From Yarrowia lipolytica (taxonomy: Eukaryota > Ascomycota > Dipodascomycetes > Dipodascales), in the NCBI RefSeq assembly GCF_001761485.1, contig NC_090773.1, positions 2,294,001 to 2,358,000 on the forward strand: a DNA stretch of 64,000 nt, written 5' to 3'. A program made the translations under genes and the position numbers. Of this stretch, positions 1 through 11,700 are shown piece by piece. The notes beneath the pieces were generated by a model. That model saw nothing but the letters and a program-made list of their open reading frames with translations, ran no database searches and was not told where the DNA came from. The number at the start of each line of letters is the position of its first letter. The stretch's first letter is position 1.

Positions 1-139
1 GCTGGTGCCATACTATTGACGGTACGAGTACCGGTGGAGCTTCGACGAGAGGTATGGAAGATAGTGGTCTGGATGCTAGTGTTCATTGTCGAGTGTACTG
101 GTACTAACAGCATTCTGAACAGGCACTCGAGGCACTCCC

Positions 140-211
140 AACTAACGTCCAACTAATGTCCAATGTCCAATGTCCAACGTCCAATGTCCAACATCCAACT
201 AATGTCCAACT
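140..211. repeat. short tandem repeat, unit about ATGTCCA
   Basis: Degenerate copies of a 7-12 base unit built on AATGTCCAAC run through this interval. It lies in non-coding sequence and looks like a simple minisatellite. Confidence 0.8.
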
Positions 212-1010
212 CACTCACGCTTGCCAGATGTTCGCCGCGGCAGGACCCAACCAGCCAGCCATGCATCACCGACGGACATTGCGTCTTCCATCTGGAAGTG
301 CCAAGGTCCCTCATATTACCTTTGTTTTTGCGGGCGTGGACACAAAAGATGCTGTGGTGGGACTATTGACACGGGAGTAGTATCAATCAACACCTCTTTG
401 TTTGGGAATTCCAATGGTACTTTTCTTTTTCTTTTGACATCAATATGAGACTTCCAAAAGTGCGTCATGATAACGTGCCCAAATAGCTCCAAACGCAGTT
501 GCTTTAATTACCTTCATCGATGCCCAAACCGTCCATTGTCCGGTTAGGTTTCAAAAGACTGGTAGTGTTTCGACGATCGGCAAGAGGGATACCCGCTTTG
601 TTTTTGCATTTGCCACGCGTAACGGGTTTGAGCGTCGTGACATTATTTTCAACCAACGTCGGAGATCAGCTCGGGCCTGGTTTGAGTGTCGAGAGAGCAC
701 GGTGAGTGCTCTTGAAGAGTCGCTATCAGGGACGGTACCAAGCCGTAGTGGTACCTACCGCTAGTAAGTGGTGCACGTTAAAACCAGCCTTACCGTGGTG
801 ACTAACTGAAAGTCAGAGTAGGTCAGGGGTCAACAGGGGTGGACAGGAGTTGGGATAACAAGAGCAGTAGTAGGCGATACCGGACAAAATCACGTGAACA
901 AATGGATCCGGGAGACACGTGGAGCTGTGGGTCACGTGATTGAGCGAAAACGACTCTTGTATCGCGTCCACTTGGCGAGAATGTCTTTCATTCCGGTTCT
1001 TCAGGTAGGG

Positions 1011-1083
1011 GCCAGATTAGGGCCAGATTTTGGGCCACCACAGGCCAAATTCAGGTCATATTGGGCCAAATTCAGGTCAAATT
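1011..1083. repeat. degenerate repeat, core GGCCARATT
   Basis: The core GGGCCAGATT / GGCCAAATTCAGGTCA recurs about five times with variable spacing. No coding role is apparent. Confidence 0.65.
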
Positions 1084-1960
1084 CGACGGCTGGACTCAGG
1101 AACATCCCGTACCCGGCCGCATGTCTCGCTACGTCCAAGATCAGTGAGTCGACGCTCTGACAGCCATCAGCCATTGTACCTGTAGTCAAGCTCAAAGTTC
1201 CGAGCTAGTCATTTTAGGGACTTGTAGCGAGAGCTTATGTGGGTCTTTTTTGCTGTACAGATCCATACAGATATTGGGCCGGATGCGTTCTGAACGTTCT
1301 GAACCCTTGGGTAGTATGGATACTTGTCGCCTTGCGAATCATGTCGTTGCCGCCGTGTTATGATATTGGTTTCTGGGGCTGTGTCCAGAGGTTGTAGCTG
1401 ATCCGTCGTTTGAGTCTGTGCGAATCCATCTGGGTCTTCGTTCAGGTGTAGGTGGTACCATGTCGTGTGTGCCGAGTGCATGATCACGTTGGCCCATCAA
1501 TCTGGCATCAACACTCTGGGCACAGGTGAAGGTATTGTCCGTATGTTTGTAGTCGCACTCCCTGTTGTGATTCCTTCCCCACATCCCAAACCGGAGACAT
1601 GCAATATATATGCAACTCCGGGCTGTGTCATTTGATAGCAGGACCTCGATAATCCCCGGTACATCACCGCGATATCATTATTCCCTGGCACACGTTTGGT
1701 ACCACTTGCACTGTCCAATTTCACACGGTGTATGGGAAAAAGGGCAAAAAAGATTTTAAATAAACCTGAAAAATAAAATAAAATAAAAAGCCTGAGAGTT
1801 AAACCTGGCCTAAACCCAATCCTCATTTTTTGTTTTTTTCATTTTGTTTTTTTTTCTTCTTCCCACTCTAGGGGCAAACCCTATGGAGTGAGGATCTCCA
1901 GATCCCCGGGCTGATCTATACAAGGGATGGGGATCGGCCGTGTTGTCCTGTCTGTCTCCT

Positions 1961-1968
1961 ATATATAA
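1961..1968 (+). promoter_or_regulatory. TATA box of MFS transporter gene
   Basis: A TATATAAG lies about 155 bases before the transporter start codon and is followed by a pyrimidine-rich leader, which fits a core promoter. This is inferred from sequence only. Confidence 0.5.
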
Positions 1969-2121
1969 GACTGGCCGGGTCCTTCGATGTACTCGTCAGA
2001 ACCACTTGTCACCTCCGCCTACCAACACCGCCAGGCAAGTCCAACCCCACCCCCCACGGTCTCACCTGCAACTGCACCCAACTAAGCAAGTACGCCCGAT
2101 AAGCGCCATATTATTTCGAAC

Positions 2122-3660
2122 ATGGAACTATCTCACCTGTCGACCGAGTCTTTAAAAGACGTGGACCTGTCGCTGACGGACGTGGAAGACCACACCCTGC
2201 ACGACGTTTCCTCCGTCGACACCGCCCACAGATACCTCAAGAGCAACGACTCCCACTCCACCTACCCCCCCTTCAACATGGACGCGCTGGACCACTCCAT
2301 CAAAGGCGATTTCACTCACAAGGCCGAGCCGTGCGAAAGCGACTACACTGGGGACGCGGAAACCACCTTTGGCAGCGACGGCCCCACAGTGGTGTACAAG
2401 TCGTACAAGCGACGATGGTTTGGAATCGTGGCGCTGGTTCTGCTGAACATTGTCTCGTCCTGGGGCTGGCTCACGTTCGCCGCCATCTCCAACCTGGTGG
2501 TCGACAAGTTCCACCTCAGCAGTGAAGCCCCCGTCAACTGGCTGTCCACCGTCATCCTGTTCGCCTTCTGCCTGACCCCTCCCGCAGTCTCCTGGGTGCT
2601 TCACAAGTACAATGTGCGGGGAGCTCTATTTGTGTCGGGCATTTTTGTCATTTGCGGAAACTGGGTCAGATACGCTGGCTCCAAGACCAACAACTTTGGC
2701 GCCGTCATGTTTGGACAGATTCTCATTGGTTTCGGCCAGCCTTTTGCCCTCGGAGCCCCCTCCTACTTCACTGACCAGTGGTTCACCTCAAAGTCTCGAG
2801 TCACCGCCAATGCCCTGGCCTCTCTCTCCAACCCTCTCGGTGGAGCCATTGCCCAGCTCGTGGGCCCCGCCATGGTGGCGGCCGACCCCACCCAGTTTGA
2901 TATGTTCATCCTGGTGACCGCCATTGTGTCTACCGTGGCTGCTGCCTCCACGCTACTGGTGCCCAAGGAGCCCCCCACCCCTCCTTGTCCCTCTGCCACC
3001 ATTGAGAAGCTGCCGCTCAAGGAATCGCTGTTCAAGCTTGTCAAGTCGCGGTACTTTGTCACCGTCTTCTTCCCCTTTGCCATCTACGTCGGTTTCTTCA
3101 ATGCCTTCTCCACTTTCATTAACCAGATCATGCTGCCCTACGGTTACTCCGAGGATAATGCTGGTATTGCCGGAGCTCTGCTGATTTTTGTCGGTATCGT
3201 GTTCACCCTCATCATCTCCCCCATTGTCGACCGGTTCCACTTCCATCTGTGGCTCATTCGAATCTGTGTGCCCATCATCGCCGCCTGCTACATCGGAGCC
3301 ATCTTCATGTCCACCAAGGAGGGCGACGACCAGCTTGCAGGCCCCTTTGTTGTCTGCGCCATTCTCGGAGCATCGTCGTTTGCACTACTACCCACTTTCC
3401 TGGAGCTCATTCCCGAGCAGACCTCTCCCGTCTCCCCCGCCGTGTCCTCCAATATTTTGTGGGTTGGTGGCCAGTTCTTCGGAGCCATTTTCATCATTTG
3501 TATGGATGCTCTCAAGTACAACGAGACCCAGGGCGATCCTCCCGGAAACATGCGACGGGCCCTCATTTTCCAGGCCGTCATTGCTTGCGTTGGAGTCATT
3601 CCCATGCTCTTCATCCCCGCTCTTCCTAGCAGTCGTATTGACATGGATCGAAAGCGGTAA
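2122..3660 (+). CDS. MFS transporter, FLVCR (SLC49)-like
   Basis: This intronless gene encodes 512 residues. About 95 hydrophilic residues (acidic, His/Ser-rich) precede about 12 hydrophobic membrane spans. The first span region (RRWFGIVALVLLNIVSSWGW, then a VNWLSTV segment) has the layout of the FLVCR/DIRC2 branch of the major facilitator superfamily, whose animal members carry heme, choline or related solutes. The substrate of the fungal members is not established, so only transport across the plasma or vacuolar membrane is inferred. The start ATG sits in a good context (GAACATGG), and a TATA box lies about 155 bases upstream. Codon use is that of a well-expressed yeast gene, and no truncation is visible. 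Family assignment is firm; the subfamily is likely. Confidence 0.88.
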   Translation: MELSHLSTESLKDVDLSLTDVEDHTLHDVSSVDTAHRYLKSNDSHSTYPPFNMDALDHSIKGDFTHKAEPCESDYTGDAETTFGSDGPTVVYKSYKRRWFGIVALVLLNIVSSWGWLTFAAISNLVVDKFHLSSEAPVNWLSTVILFAFCLTPPAVSWVLHKYNVRGALFVSGIFVICGNWVRYAGSKTNNFGAVMFGQILIGFGQPFALGAPSYFTDQWFTSKSRVTANALASLSNPLGGAIAQLVGPAMVAADPTQFDMFILVTAIVSTVAAASTLLVPKEPPTPPCPSATIEKLPLKESLFKLVKSRYFVTVFFPFAIYVGFFNAFSTFINQIMLPYGYSEDNAGIAGALLIFVGIVFTLIISPIVDRFHFHLWLIRICVPIIAACYIGAIFMSTKEGDDQLAGPFVVCAILGASSFALLPTFLELIPEQTSPVSPAVSSNILWVGGQFFGAIFIICMDALKYNETQGDPPGNMRRALIFQAVIACVGVIPMLFIPALPSSRIDMDRKR

Positions 3661-5674
3661 GCGGCTGAGCTAGAGCCACTATGCGATTCGCGCAAGCACG
3701 ACTACGAGTACAGTGTGTACAGTGCCTTAGTGCAACTCTGTGGTTAGTCCACATATGAGGATGCTCTTCACGGAATCCTCCGCCGATTCAGTCTTGCTAT
3801 GCCAGCACAGTACCCAAAAAATCGAGAGTGTGTCTCTACACAGACTCTCTGGGCAGGTCCCATTACGTTCCTTCACCATGCATAATTTATAGACATTATT
3901 TGTTAATACTTCGAGCCCTGTACTAGTATGAACTCCACGTTGCAGATCCACGAATATAAATCGATTCTCCGTCGAAATCTCGTCAAAACGCACTTTTCGA
4001 AATTCCACCCGCCCATCTGTGCCCCTTACAGACTGCGTCTTCATCTCCGAGCTCTTCTGAAACGCTGGTGCTCCATGGTGAGACATTGTTTTCTTTTTTT
4101 TCGTTTCTTTTGGCCGCTCATGGAGAGCAAAGGAGAATAGCGCTTTCGGTATACGATGGCTGAGCGGGCTGCGATATTATGGGCTGGTGACGTTCGTCGT
4201 GGCTCCGTGGATGGCGTGATTGATGGGATGATTGAGCGCAGAATGACAGAATTACTGGGAAAATCACAAGTCATAATGCTACACCAACTCCTCCTACCAA
4301 CTCGTGCGTATTCGCTAAAAAGACCGTCAACTCCTGCCGAACAAAGACATGCCGAGGTACAAGTACAGCAGCTCTGCCTGCTCATGTCCAACTGGGCTGG
4401 TGCATGAAAAGAAATCCCAGATGGGGACGGCAAGGGGCCTTGTACTTGTAATCTCCCGCGGCTAGTGCGACTCGTACACACCTGGCGGTTCTGGTTCGAT
4501 GGTTACGTTGGAGCCGCTCTACATATCAAAGGGAATCAATAGGTGTCCCTCCATTGTGCATGTTGGAATCAGAGCTGAACCAGTGATATCAGTGCTGAAC
4601 CAGAGCTGCCCTTTTGCCCTCTCGTTAGACACCATTAATGCCTCCAATGGCCCGGTCCACACGCTGCTTCTGCTTTGTTTTTCTTTCTTTCTTCGGCCAA
4701 TATGCCCTTCCGAAAACGCCTCACTTTGGACGTTCTAGAAGCCGGACCCCGCCCCCGTAAAGTAGCTGTTAGACCACTAACGACCCCAAGACACTAACCA
4801 TTAATGTGCCTTGATGAAGCAGATCTAGCCTCAGTGGAGATGCACACTGAAGGACATTGACGAAGAACTCTTGTGTGATTCGCGAAACCCAGTGACGTCA
4901 AAAGTCGTTGTTCAACATTACCAAATACCGTAACAAACACCCAAATACCGTAGTAAACACCTTCATATTCATTAGCTCGTCCCTTTGACCCGGCTGCCCT
5001 ACAAGAGAGTCTCATATAGCTCATCGCCTTAGCCTAATCACCGGGCACTGCAGACTAAAATAGTGCGTGCCATTAGGTGAGGGTTATGGCTGTATTGAGA
5101 GATTGAATAGAGATAAAACGACGAGGAGTTGACCACCTTTTAGCTTGGAATGTGGTGATCACAATGATACCATTATATCCTGGGATATTTCTCTGTGAAC
5201 AAAACAATATAAATATCGCTTGTTGTTCCCCGACTTGTTCAATGAAGAAGCCCAAAACTAATATTGCAAAGACTAGTCCACAAATATAATGACATCAAGA
5301 GAGTAGTACACTTGTGACAGTTCGGGGTTACTTTATTGCTCACTACAACACTTCAATTTCAGCTTGCAATTGTCTCTAGCTTGTCTGTATCATGCCATTG
5401 ACTAGATCTCTTCTTTCCCCGGATGCCATCATCTACCGTATTGCCCCTCAGGGATGAATTGAGGCAATTTTTAGAGGTTTACAGAATAAAATGTATCGAA
5501 ATGAATAGTCTGATGGTGTGGAATATGTTATATATTAATTTACACAATTTTTTTTTCATTTCCGTCGGTAATTCCATCGGTAAACTAAGAATAATTCCAG
5601 AAAAAACCTCAAACCACGCTAACCAGAGATATAAGTAGTTTGACTCCTCCATCCGCTAGATCCAACCACCCTCC
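3661..5674. other. intergenic region before beta-glucosidase
   Basis: No gene could be supported on either strand. Short open frames at 3727-4086 (minus) and 4156-4407 (plus) were considered and set aside. The right third is AT-rich and carries the promoter of the beta-glucosidase. Confidence 0.55.
5630..5635 (+). promoter_or_regulatory. TATA box of beta-glucosidase gene
   Basis: TATAAG lies 40 bases before the ATG, implying a very short 5' leader. Inferred from sequence only. Confidence 0.5.
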
Positions 5675-8584
5675 ATGATTGCAAAAATACCCCTACTTCC
5701 GTTCGTGGTAGGAGCTCTGGCTGTGTCCAACTCCACCGACTCCACTCTCACCCCGACTCCATCTCACCAACTCAACTCTCACCAAACTCAACTCTCACCA
5801 AACTCAACTCTCACCAACTCAACTCTCACCAACTTCACCAACTCTACCCATGTTCCCTTCACTTCTCCCGATTTCTATCCTACTCCCGAAATTGGCACTC
5901 TGGACGCGGACAAGCGGTGGAGAGCTGCTCTGAACGAGTCCCTGGAGATTCTGTCTCAGCTGACTCTTGTCGAAAAGGTCAACATCACCACAGGTCTTGG
6001 TTGGGGAGGAGGCACCTGTGTCGGCAACACTGGCGGAGTTCCCAGACTCGGTCTTAAGGGTCTCTGTCTCCAGGACGGACCTCTGGGAATTGCTCAGACC
6101 GACTACGTGACTGTTTTCCCCTGCGGAATTGCCATGGCGGCCACCTTTGACAGAAACCTGGTCCACCAGAGAGGCACCGCCATTGGACAGGAGGCCAAGG
6201 CCAAGGGAGTCGATGTCCATCTGGGACCCGTCGTGGGACCTCTGGGACGACACGCAACGGGCGGCCGAAACTGGGAGGGCTTTTCTCCGGACCCCTACCT
6301 GGCCGGAAAGCTCGTGTCCGAAGCTATCCGAGGTATCCAGTCCGAGAACGTCATGGCCACCGTCAAACACTTCATTGGCAATGAGCAGGAGCACTACCGG
6401 CTCTACTCCGAGTGGGCTCGTTTCGGATTCGACAACCTCACCACTTCGGTATCCTCCAACATTGACGATCGAACCATGCACGAGGCCTACCTGTGGCCCT
6501 TTGCCGACGCCGTCAAGGCCGGAGTGGCTTCAGTCATGTGTTCGTACCAGCAGATCAACGGCTCGTCGGGCTGCCAAAACAGCGCCACGCTCAACGGCAA
6601 GCTCAAGTCCGAGCTCGGGTTCCAGGGCTTTGTGGTGTCGGACTGGCAGGCCCAGCTCAGCGGAGTGTCCAATGCTCTAGCCGGACTGGACATGAGCATG
6701 CCTGGTAACGACGTGGACGGAAACATCTTCTGGGGACCGGACTTGACCAAAATGGTGGCTAACGGCACTCTTCCCGAGTCCAGACTCGACGATATGGTGC
6801 TGCGAATTCTCACAGCCACCATCTACACAGGCATCGACGAAAGAGAGCCCACCTTCTCCGCCTTCACTACTGAAACCTTTGGCAACCCCAACCCCGTGCT
6901 CATGTTCAACATCAACTACACCTCCACCTTGGTCAACCTCCATCTGGACACCCGAACCGCCTTTTCTTCCCGTGTGGCGCTGGAGGGAGCCGAGGCTGCA
7001 GCAGTCCTTCTCAAGAACGACGGAATTCTGCCTCTGCAGGGCCCCGAGAATGTCGGAGTGTTTGGAGTCGGCTCACAAATCGGGCCAAAGGGAGCCTACT
7101 GCGGGTTCTCCATGCAATGCTCGGATGGAGCTCTCATCGAGGGATGGGGAAGTGGAACTGCCAACCCAACAGAGTACACTTCTCCGTACGAAGCACTCCG
7201 ACAACGAGCCAACCAAGCTGGAGGCCACGTGATTGGAACCACCGAGTCCTGGAACATGACGCTGCCTCTGATCATGGCTGACAACTCGGACGTTAACATC
7301 ATCTATGTGCTGTCCAACTCCGGAGAGGGAGGTTCGACCGTTCTGGACAACATGGGAGACAGAAACAACGTGTCTCTGTGGCACAATGGCGACGAACTGA
7401 TCACCACTCTTGCCAACAGCTCCAGAAACAACATTGTCGTCGTTACCACCGTTGGTCAGGTTGATTTGGAGCCTTGGATCTCGCATCCCAACGTATCGGC
7501 CGTGGTTCTCACTGGTCCTGCTGGTGCCTATGGAGGTAAAGCCATGGCCGAGGTTCTCTATGGAGACGTCAACCCATCGGGAAAGCTGCCTTATACCATT
7601 GCCAAGGACCCCCAAGACTACATTCCGGTGGTTGTGGACATTCCCGAAGATGGAGCTCCTCAGGCCTACTTTGATGAGGGTGTCTACATGGACTACAAGA
7701 TGTTTGACAAGCTCAACAAGACAGTTCGGTTCGAGTTTGGTTACGGGCTGTCTTATTCGGATTTCGAGTTTGGAGACCTGGATGTGGTTGTAGACGAGTT
7801 CATTTCCGAGCTTCTTCCTTCTCCTCCTCGGCCTATCATTGTTGACAAGCCCAGCAGCACCAGCTCCAACTCGTCCCACGGCGATCTCAAGGCTCCCAAG
7901 GGTTTCAAGCCCATTCGAGGAGTTGTCTACCCGTGGATTGACGTTAATTCCCTGACTGCCGGCGAAGCTCTTTCGGGAGTGAGTCCTGCTCTTGCCACTT
8001 TGCTGGGTCTAGGTAAACCTGATACCTGTGCTGTTCCCGCCAAGCACGAGACTGGCGATGATGACAAGGACTCCAAGTCTGACGATAAGACCAAGAGAGA
8101 CACCGAGTCGGATGCTGCCGATGATGAAATTGAAACAGTCAGCACCTCCAACGAAACCGCCGTTGAAACCACCATTGGAATGAAGAACACCTCCGAGCCC
8201 TTCCACTTTGCCAACGGAACAGGGACGTCAACAAACGCCGCCGGAGGAGTTGGAGGAAACCCATCTCTCTGGAAAACCGTCGCCACCGTGTCTCACACCA
8301 TCCGAAACCTCGGTCCCTATCCAGGAGCCGCAGTCACCCAGATGTACATTGCCTTCCCTCAGGACGACATTGATTCGCCTCTCATTCAACTTCGGGGATT
8401 TGACAAGACTCGGGTTCTGGACGTCGGAGAACTCGAAACTAATTCCTACGACATCTTGTGGAGAGACCTGGCTGTTTGGGACGTGGTCATCCAGAGCTGG
8501 AGAGTCCAGAGAGGAGAGTACAAGATCTACGTCGGCAACTCCTCCAGAGACTTTGTTCTCATCGAGTCCTTTACTCTCCAGTAG
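5675..8584 (+). CDS. secreted beta-glucosidase, glycoside hydrolase family 3
   Basis: The 969-residue product hydrolyses terminal beta-D-glucosyl residues, for example of cellobiose, outside the cell or in the wall. It begins with a hydrophobic signal peptide (about residues 1-17), then a Ser/Thr/Asn-rich linker made of short repeats with many N-glycosylation sites. The GH3 N domain follows, with the nucleophile in GFVVSDW (Asp323). The C domain has an SGEG motif whose Glu551 is the likely acid/base. The C-terminal fibronectin-III-like domain is interrupted by roughly 130 acidic, Lys/Asp/Ser-rich residues (about 750-880), so the protein is longer than the usual 850 or so residues of the family. 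The gene has no intron and converges with ATG26, 137 bases apart. Yarrowia has several paralogues; from memory this may be YALI0D18381g. Confidence 0.95.
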   Translation: MIAKIPLLPFVVGALAVSNSTDSTLTPTPSHQLNSHQTQLSPNSTLTNSTLTNFTNSTHVPFTSPDFYPTPEIGTLDADKRWRAALNESLEILSQLTLVEKVNITTGLGWGGGTCVGNTGGVPRLGLKGLCLQDGPLGIAQTDYVTVFPCGIAMAATFDRNLVHQRGTAIGQEAKAKGVDVHLGPVVGPLGRHATGGRNWEGFSPDPYLAGKLVSEAIRGIQSENVMATVKHFIGNEQEHYRLYSEWARFGFDNLTTSVSSNIDDRTMHEAYLWPFADAVKAGVASVMCSYQQINGSSGCQNSATLNGKLKSELGFQGFVVSDWQAQLSGVSNALAGLDMSMPGNDVDGNIFWGPDLTKMVANGTLPESRLDDMVLRILTATIYTGIDEREPTFSAFTTETFGNPNPVLMFNINYTSTLVNLHLDTRTAFSSRVALEGAEAAAVLLKNDGILPLQGPENVGVFGVGSQIGPKGAYCGFSMQCSDGALIEGWGSGTANPTEYTSPYEALRQRANQAGGHVIGTTESWNMTLPLIMADNSDVNIIYVLSNSGEGGSTVLDNMGDRNNVSLWHNGDELITTLANSSRNNIVVVTTVGQVDLEPWISHPNVSAVVLTGPAGAYGGKAMAEVLYGDVNPSGKLPYTIAKDPQDYIPVVVDIPEDGAPQAYFDEGVYMDYKMFDKLNKTVRFEFGYGLSYSDFEFGDLDVVVDEFISELLPSPPRPIIVDKPSSTSSNSSHGDLKAPKGFKPIRGVVYPWIDVNSLTAGEALSGVSPALATLLGLGKPDTCAVPAKHETGDDDKDSKSDDKTKRDTESDAADDEIETVSTSNETAVETTIGMKNTSEPFHFANGTGTSTNAAGGVGGNPSLWKTVATVSHTIRNLGPYPGAAVTQMYIAFPQDDIDSPLIQLRGFDKTRVLDVGELETNSYDILWRDLAVWDVVIQSWRVQRGEYKIYVGNSSRDFVLIESFTLQ

Positions 8585-8721
8585 GAGGATGAACTAATTA
8601 CTTTAGATTCTTTGCCTAGTTATTAAGTAATGTACTTCTGTAAGTTCGTAGACGGTAGCACACTGCTCTAATCATAAATACATTGAATTGATAAATATTT
8701 GTATGGGTCTCCTCCTCCTCC

Positions 8722-11700
8722 TTATAGATTATGCTTCTCAACCTCGTCCTGCATCTGTCTCTCGATGTCGTCCACCAAAGTCCACGTCTCCTCCTCCTTG
8801 TCGCTGGTAGGAGTGTAGCCTCGCTTCTTCTGCACCAGAGACCGGGCGTAGTCCAGATCTCTGTAAATGGCCTGAATGGCACTAATGACACCATTCTCAG
8901 ATCGAATCTGACGGCCAACAGCAGCAGCCTTGGCAATGATTCGCTCATTGTGTGTAGCCTCCCATAGAGCCTTGGAGAACTGCGAAACGTTGAGCTTACG
9001 CAGATGGATGCCGGCTCCAAGATCTTCCACTCGGTTGGCGTAAAAGAACTGATCACCAAAGAAGGGCTTGATGATGGTGGGCAGACCTGCTCGAAGGCCG
9101 GCACCCGTGGTTCCAGAACCTCCATGATGCACACAGGCGTCAATTTGAGGGAACAGCCAATCGTGGGGACAGTTTGTGATCTGGAGAACCTCCTCGGGAA
9201 GGGGAATCTCAGGCTCCTTCGCATCCTTCTTGCCCAAACGGTCGGACCATCCCTTGTTCAAAATACATCGAACGTCTGCCTTCAGAACAGACTCCACTAC
9301 TGACTTGGTGAGCGCTGTGGGGTCAGAAACAACAATGGAGCCGAAACCAATGTACACCAGCTTCTTGCCGTCATTTCGAGCCTTCTCCATGAACCGACAA
9401 AGCTTGTCATCAGGAGTGTAGTCCTTGGAACCCTCATCCAGGAACCAGTAGCCGGTGATTTTGATCCAATCGGGGAAATCAACCGGAGGAGGAAGAACTG
9501 CAGGCGACACATTGTATAGGAAGGGCACCTTGTTCTGCTCCATGTGGTCCAGATTGGTTCTGGGGAGGTGCAGCGTCTTCTTTCTCCATCGGTTCACCTG
9601 GCCAGAAATACCCTTCCAAAAGACATTGTCAAACATGACGTAGGTCAGGTAGTTGTACGAGCCTCCCATCTTCTGGTCGGGCACAATAAACGCATGAGGG
9701 TAAGCTCGAGTTCGAGACCAGGGCATGGTGAAGGCTCGGAAGTAGGGGATCTGAAGAGCCTCGGCAATATGGATGCCGGCCATGGCTGAAGGCGACTCGA
9801 TCAGCACGTCAGAGCCCTGACAGGCCTCCCAGGAAGACGCCAGCAGCTCGTTGATCCAGCCCCGGAACTTGGAGGCAGCATCTCGCAGGAAAGACACGGA
9901 AAAGACTCCGTGGTCCACCATGATCTTCATGAGCTCCGAGGGGTCACCGGCCACCTCCTTGAACTCGATGCCATAGCCCTCGATCCAGTCCTTGAACTCG
10001 GAGTGCGTGGCAATTCGCACCCTGTGGCCCTCCTCGATCAGGGCTTTACCCAGGGAAATGTAAGGCTGCACGTCTCCTCTTGAACCAATGGTCAACAAAG
10101 TGAAAAGCATCTTGGACTGAGGAGTGACAAGACCAGGCAGTACCGACGCCAAATTACCGTCAATAATGACAGGAGGCATCTCCACATTAGCCTCAGCCTT
10201 GAGAGCGTCCTCATAAGTGCACAGTCGGGCACTTTGCAACATGTACTGGTCGTCGGACTTGATATCATCGTTGATATGGGGTCGGATGATGTCCAGCTGA
10301 CGCAGCAGCATCACCTCGGCGTCGTCTCGATGAGAAGCCGAGGCAAACTCAAAGAATATCTCCTCGTAGCCTTGGATGGTCAAAACCAGACCAGAATAGC
10401 CAAACTTGAAGCCAGAGTCCTTGGTGGCGTTCTCGACCACCTTGAGAGGCACAATCATAAGCGTCTTGGTTCGCAGGAAAGACCGGAAAGTGACGTAGTT
10501 GGTGGACACATACATCTTACCGTAAGTCGGAATACCGCCTCGGTGCAGATGGCAGTGGTACGAGGCAATCAGACGTTCCTCAGTGCCCAAGGCAAACCGT
10601 TTCTGGAATCGCTCGTTGGACTCGGTGATCTCTTCTGCAGAAGCAAGATGCTTGTCGTCATCATCTCCAAGCCGCTCGGTGTGGTGCTTGCCGTAGTGCT
10701 TGGTGGATCCAGACCACAGATCAGACACCTTGGACAGCGTGGAGAAACGCTTGTTCTTCTTCTTGAATGTGTCCTGTTCAGGGTCCTCGTCGACCTCCGC
10801 GGTACCAATATGGCCCCAGTGGTCGTCGTCGGACGAGTCAGAGTCGTCCTGAATCTCGGGAATGCCAGAACCAGGGCCTCTGGTGAAAGGAGCAGCGGCA
10901 TCGGCGGCAGCAGCAGCAGCAGCAGCAGCAGGGTCGTGGGGTGCTACTACAGAAATTCCAGCGTGATGAGACTGTTGAGGAACAGTGCCTGCAGGCGCAG
11001 ATTCAGCGCCTCCCATGACACCTGGGCCCCCGGCTCCAACGGCTCCAGGGCCTCCAAGACCACCAGGAGTGCCAGGAGAAGAGTTTCCAGTAGAACCAGG
11101 AGCGGCAGCGCCACCGGGAGTGGTGGCACCGGTAGCAGCGCCTGAAGAAGTAGCGCCTCCGCTCTTTCGCTTCTCCTTGAGCTCGGCAGCAATACCAGCA
11201 GGCATGGGGTTGCCATTCAGGCCCTCAATGTCGCCCACAGGAGCAGCGACGCCGGGGGTGCCAGCGAGAGACACCGAGTCGGCCGAGGCGGGAGTTCCGG
11301 GGGTCGTGGTGCCGTAGCTCCCACCCGGGGTCGACGATCCAGGCGCATGCACTCCAGGAGTGGTAGGCTGAGATCCAGGAGTAGGAGGGGCAGAGGGGAA
11401 AAGAGTGGAAGAACTGGTTCGCTGGGAGGCCAGATTGGGTCGGTCACTTCCCTCGGCGGAGTTTCGACGAGAAGAGGCTCGCGACTTGAGAAATGAAGGC
11501 ACAAGTGTGGGCTTGTCGTCACACTTGTCATCCACCTTGTCCTTGAACCGTCGCAGAAACTTCGGCAAACGAGGCAGCTTGCTGTCTCTCTTCTCGTCCC
11601 TCTCGTGAGGCTGCTCACCAGTGACCTGGGGTGTCAGGTTACGAGGAGTGTGAGATCTAGAGGATGTATGGCTCTTGCTGTTAGACTTGCCATCACTCTC

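Larger units (their letters stand above)
1..2121. other. gene-free left flank and promoter of MFS gene
   Basis: No convincing coding region was found. The stretch holds two short tandem repeats (listed separately), a T-rich tract around 1826-1860 and, near its right end, the probable promoter of the MFS transporter. A GTGAGT at 701-706 with a CTAAC downstream could be an intron, but the open frames on either side are short and not protein-like. Confidence 0.6.

Noticed and set aside
520-950. Possible two-exon gene: 61-codon ATG frame ending at a GTGAGT donor, with CTAACTGAAAGTCAG downstream
   Set aside because: The branch-to-acceptor distance is long for Yarrowia, the joined frame is short and its composition is not protein-like.
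3727-4086. 119-codon minus-strand frame beginning MSHHGAPAFQ
   Set aside because: The first 50 residues look plausible, but the rest is Cys-rich and random, and no supporting splice site or family was seen.
4156-4407. 83-codon plus-strand ATG frame (MAERAAILWAG...)
   Set aside because: Short, with no recognisable family, and overlapped by similar-sized frames on the other strand.
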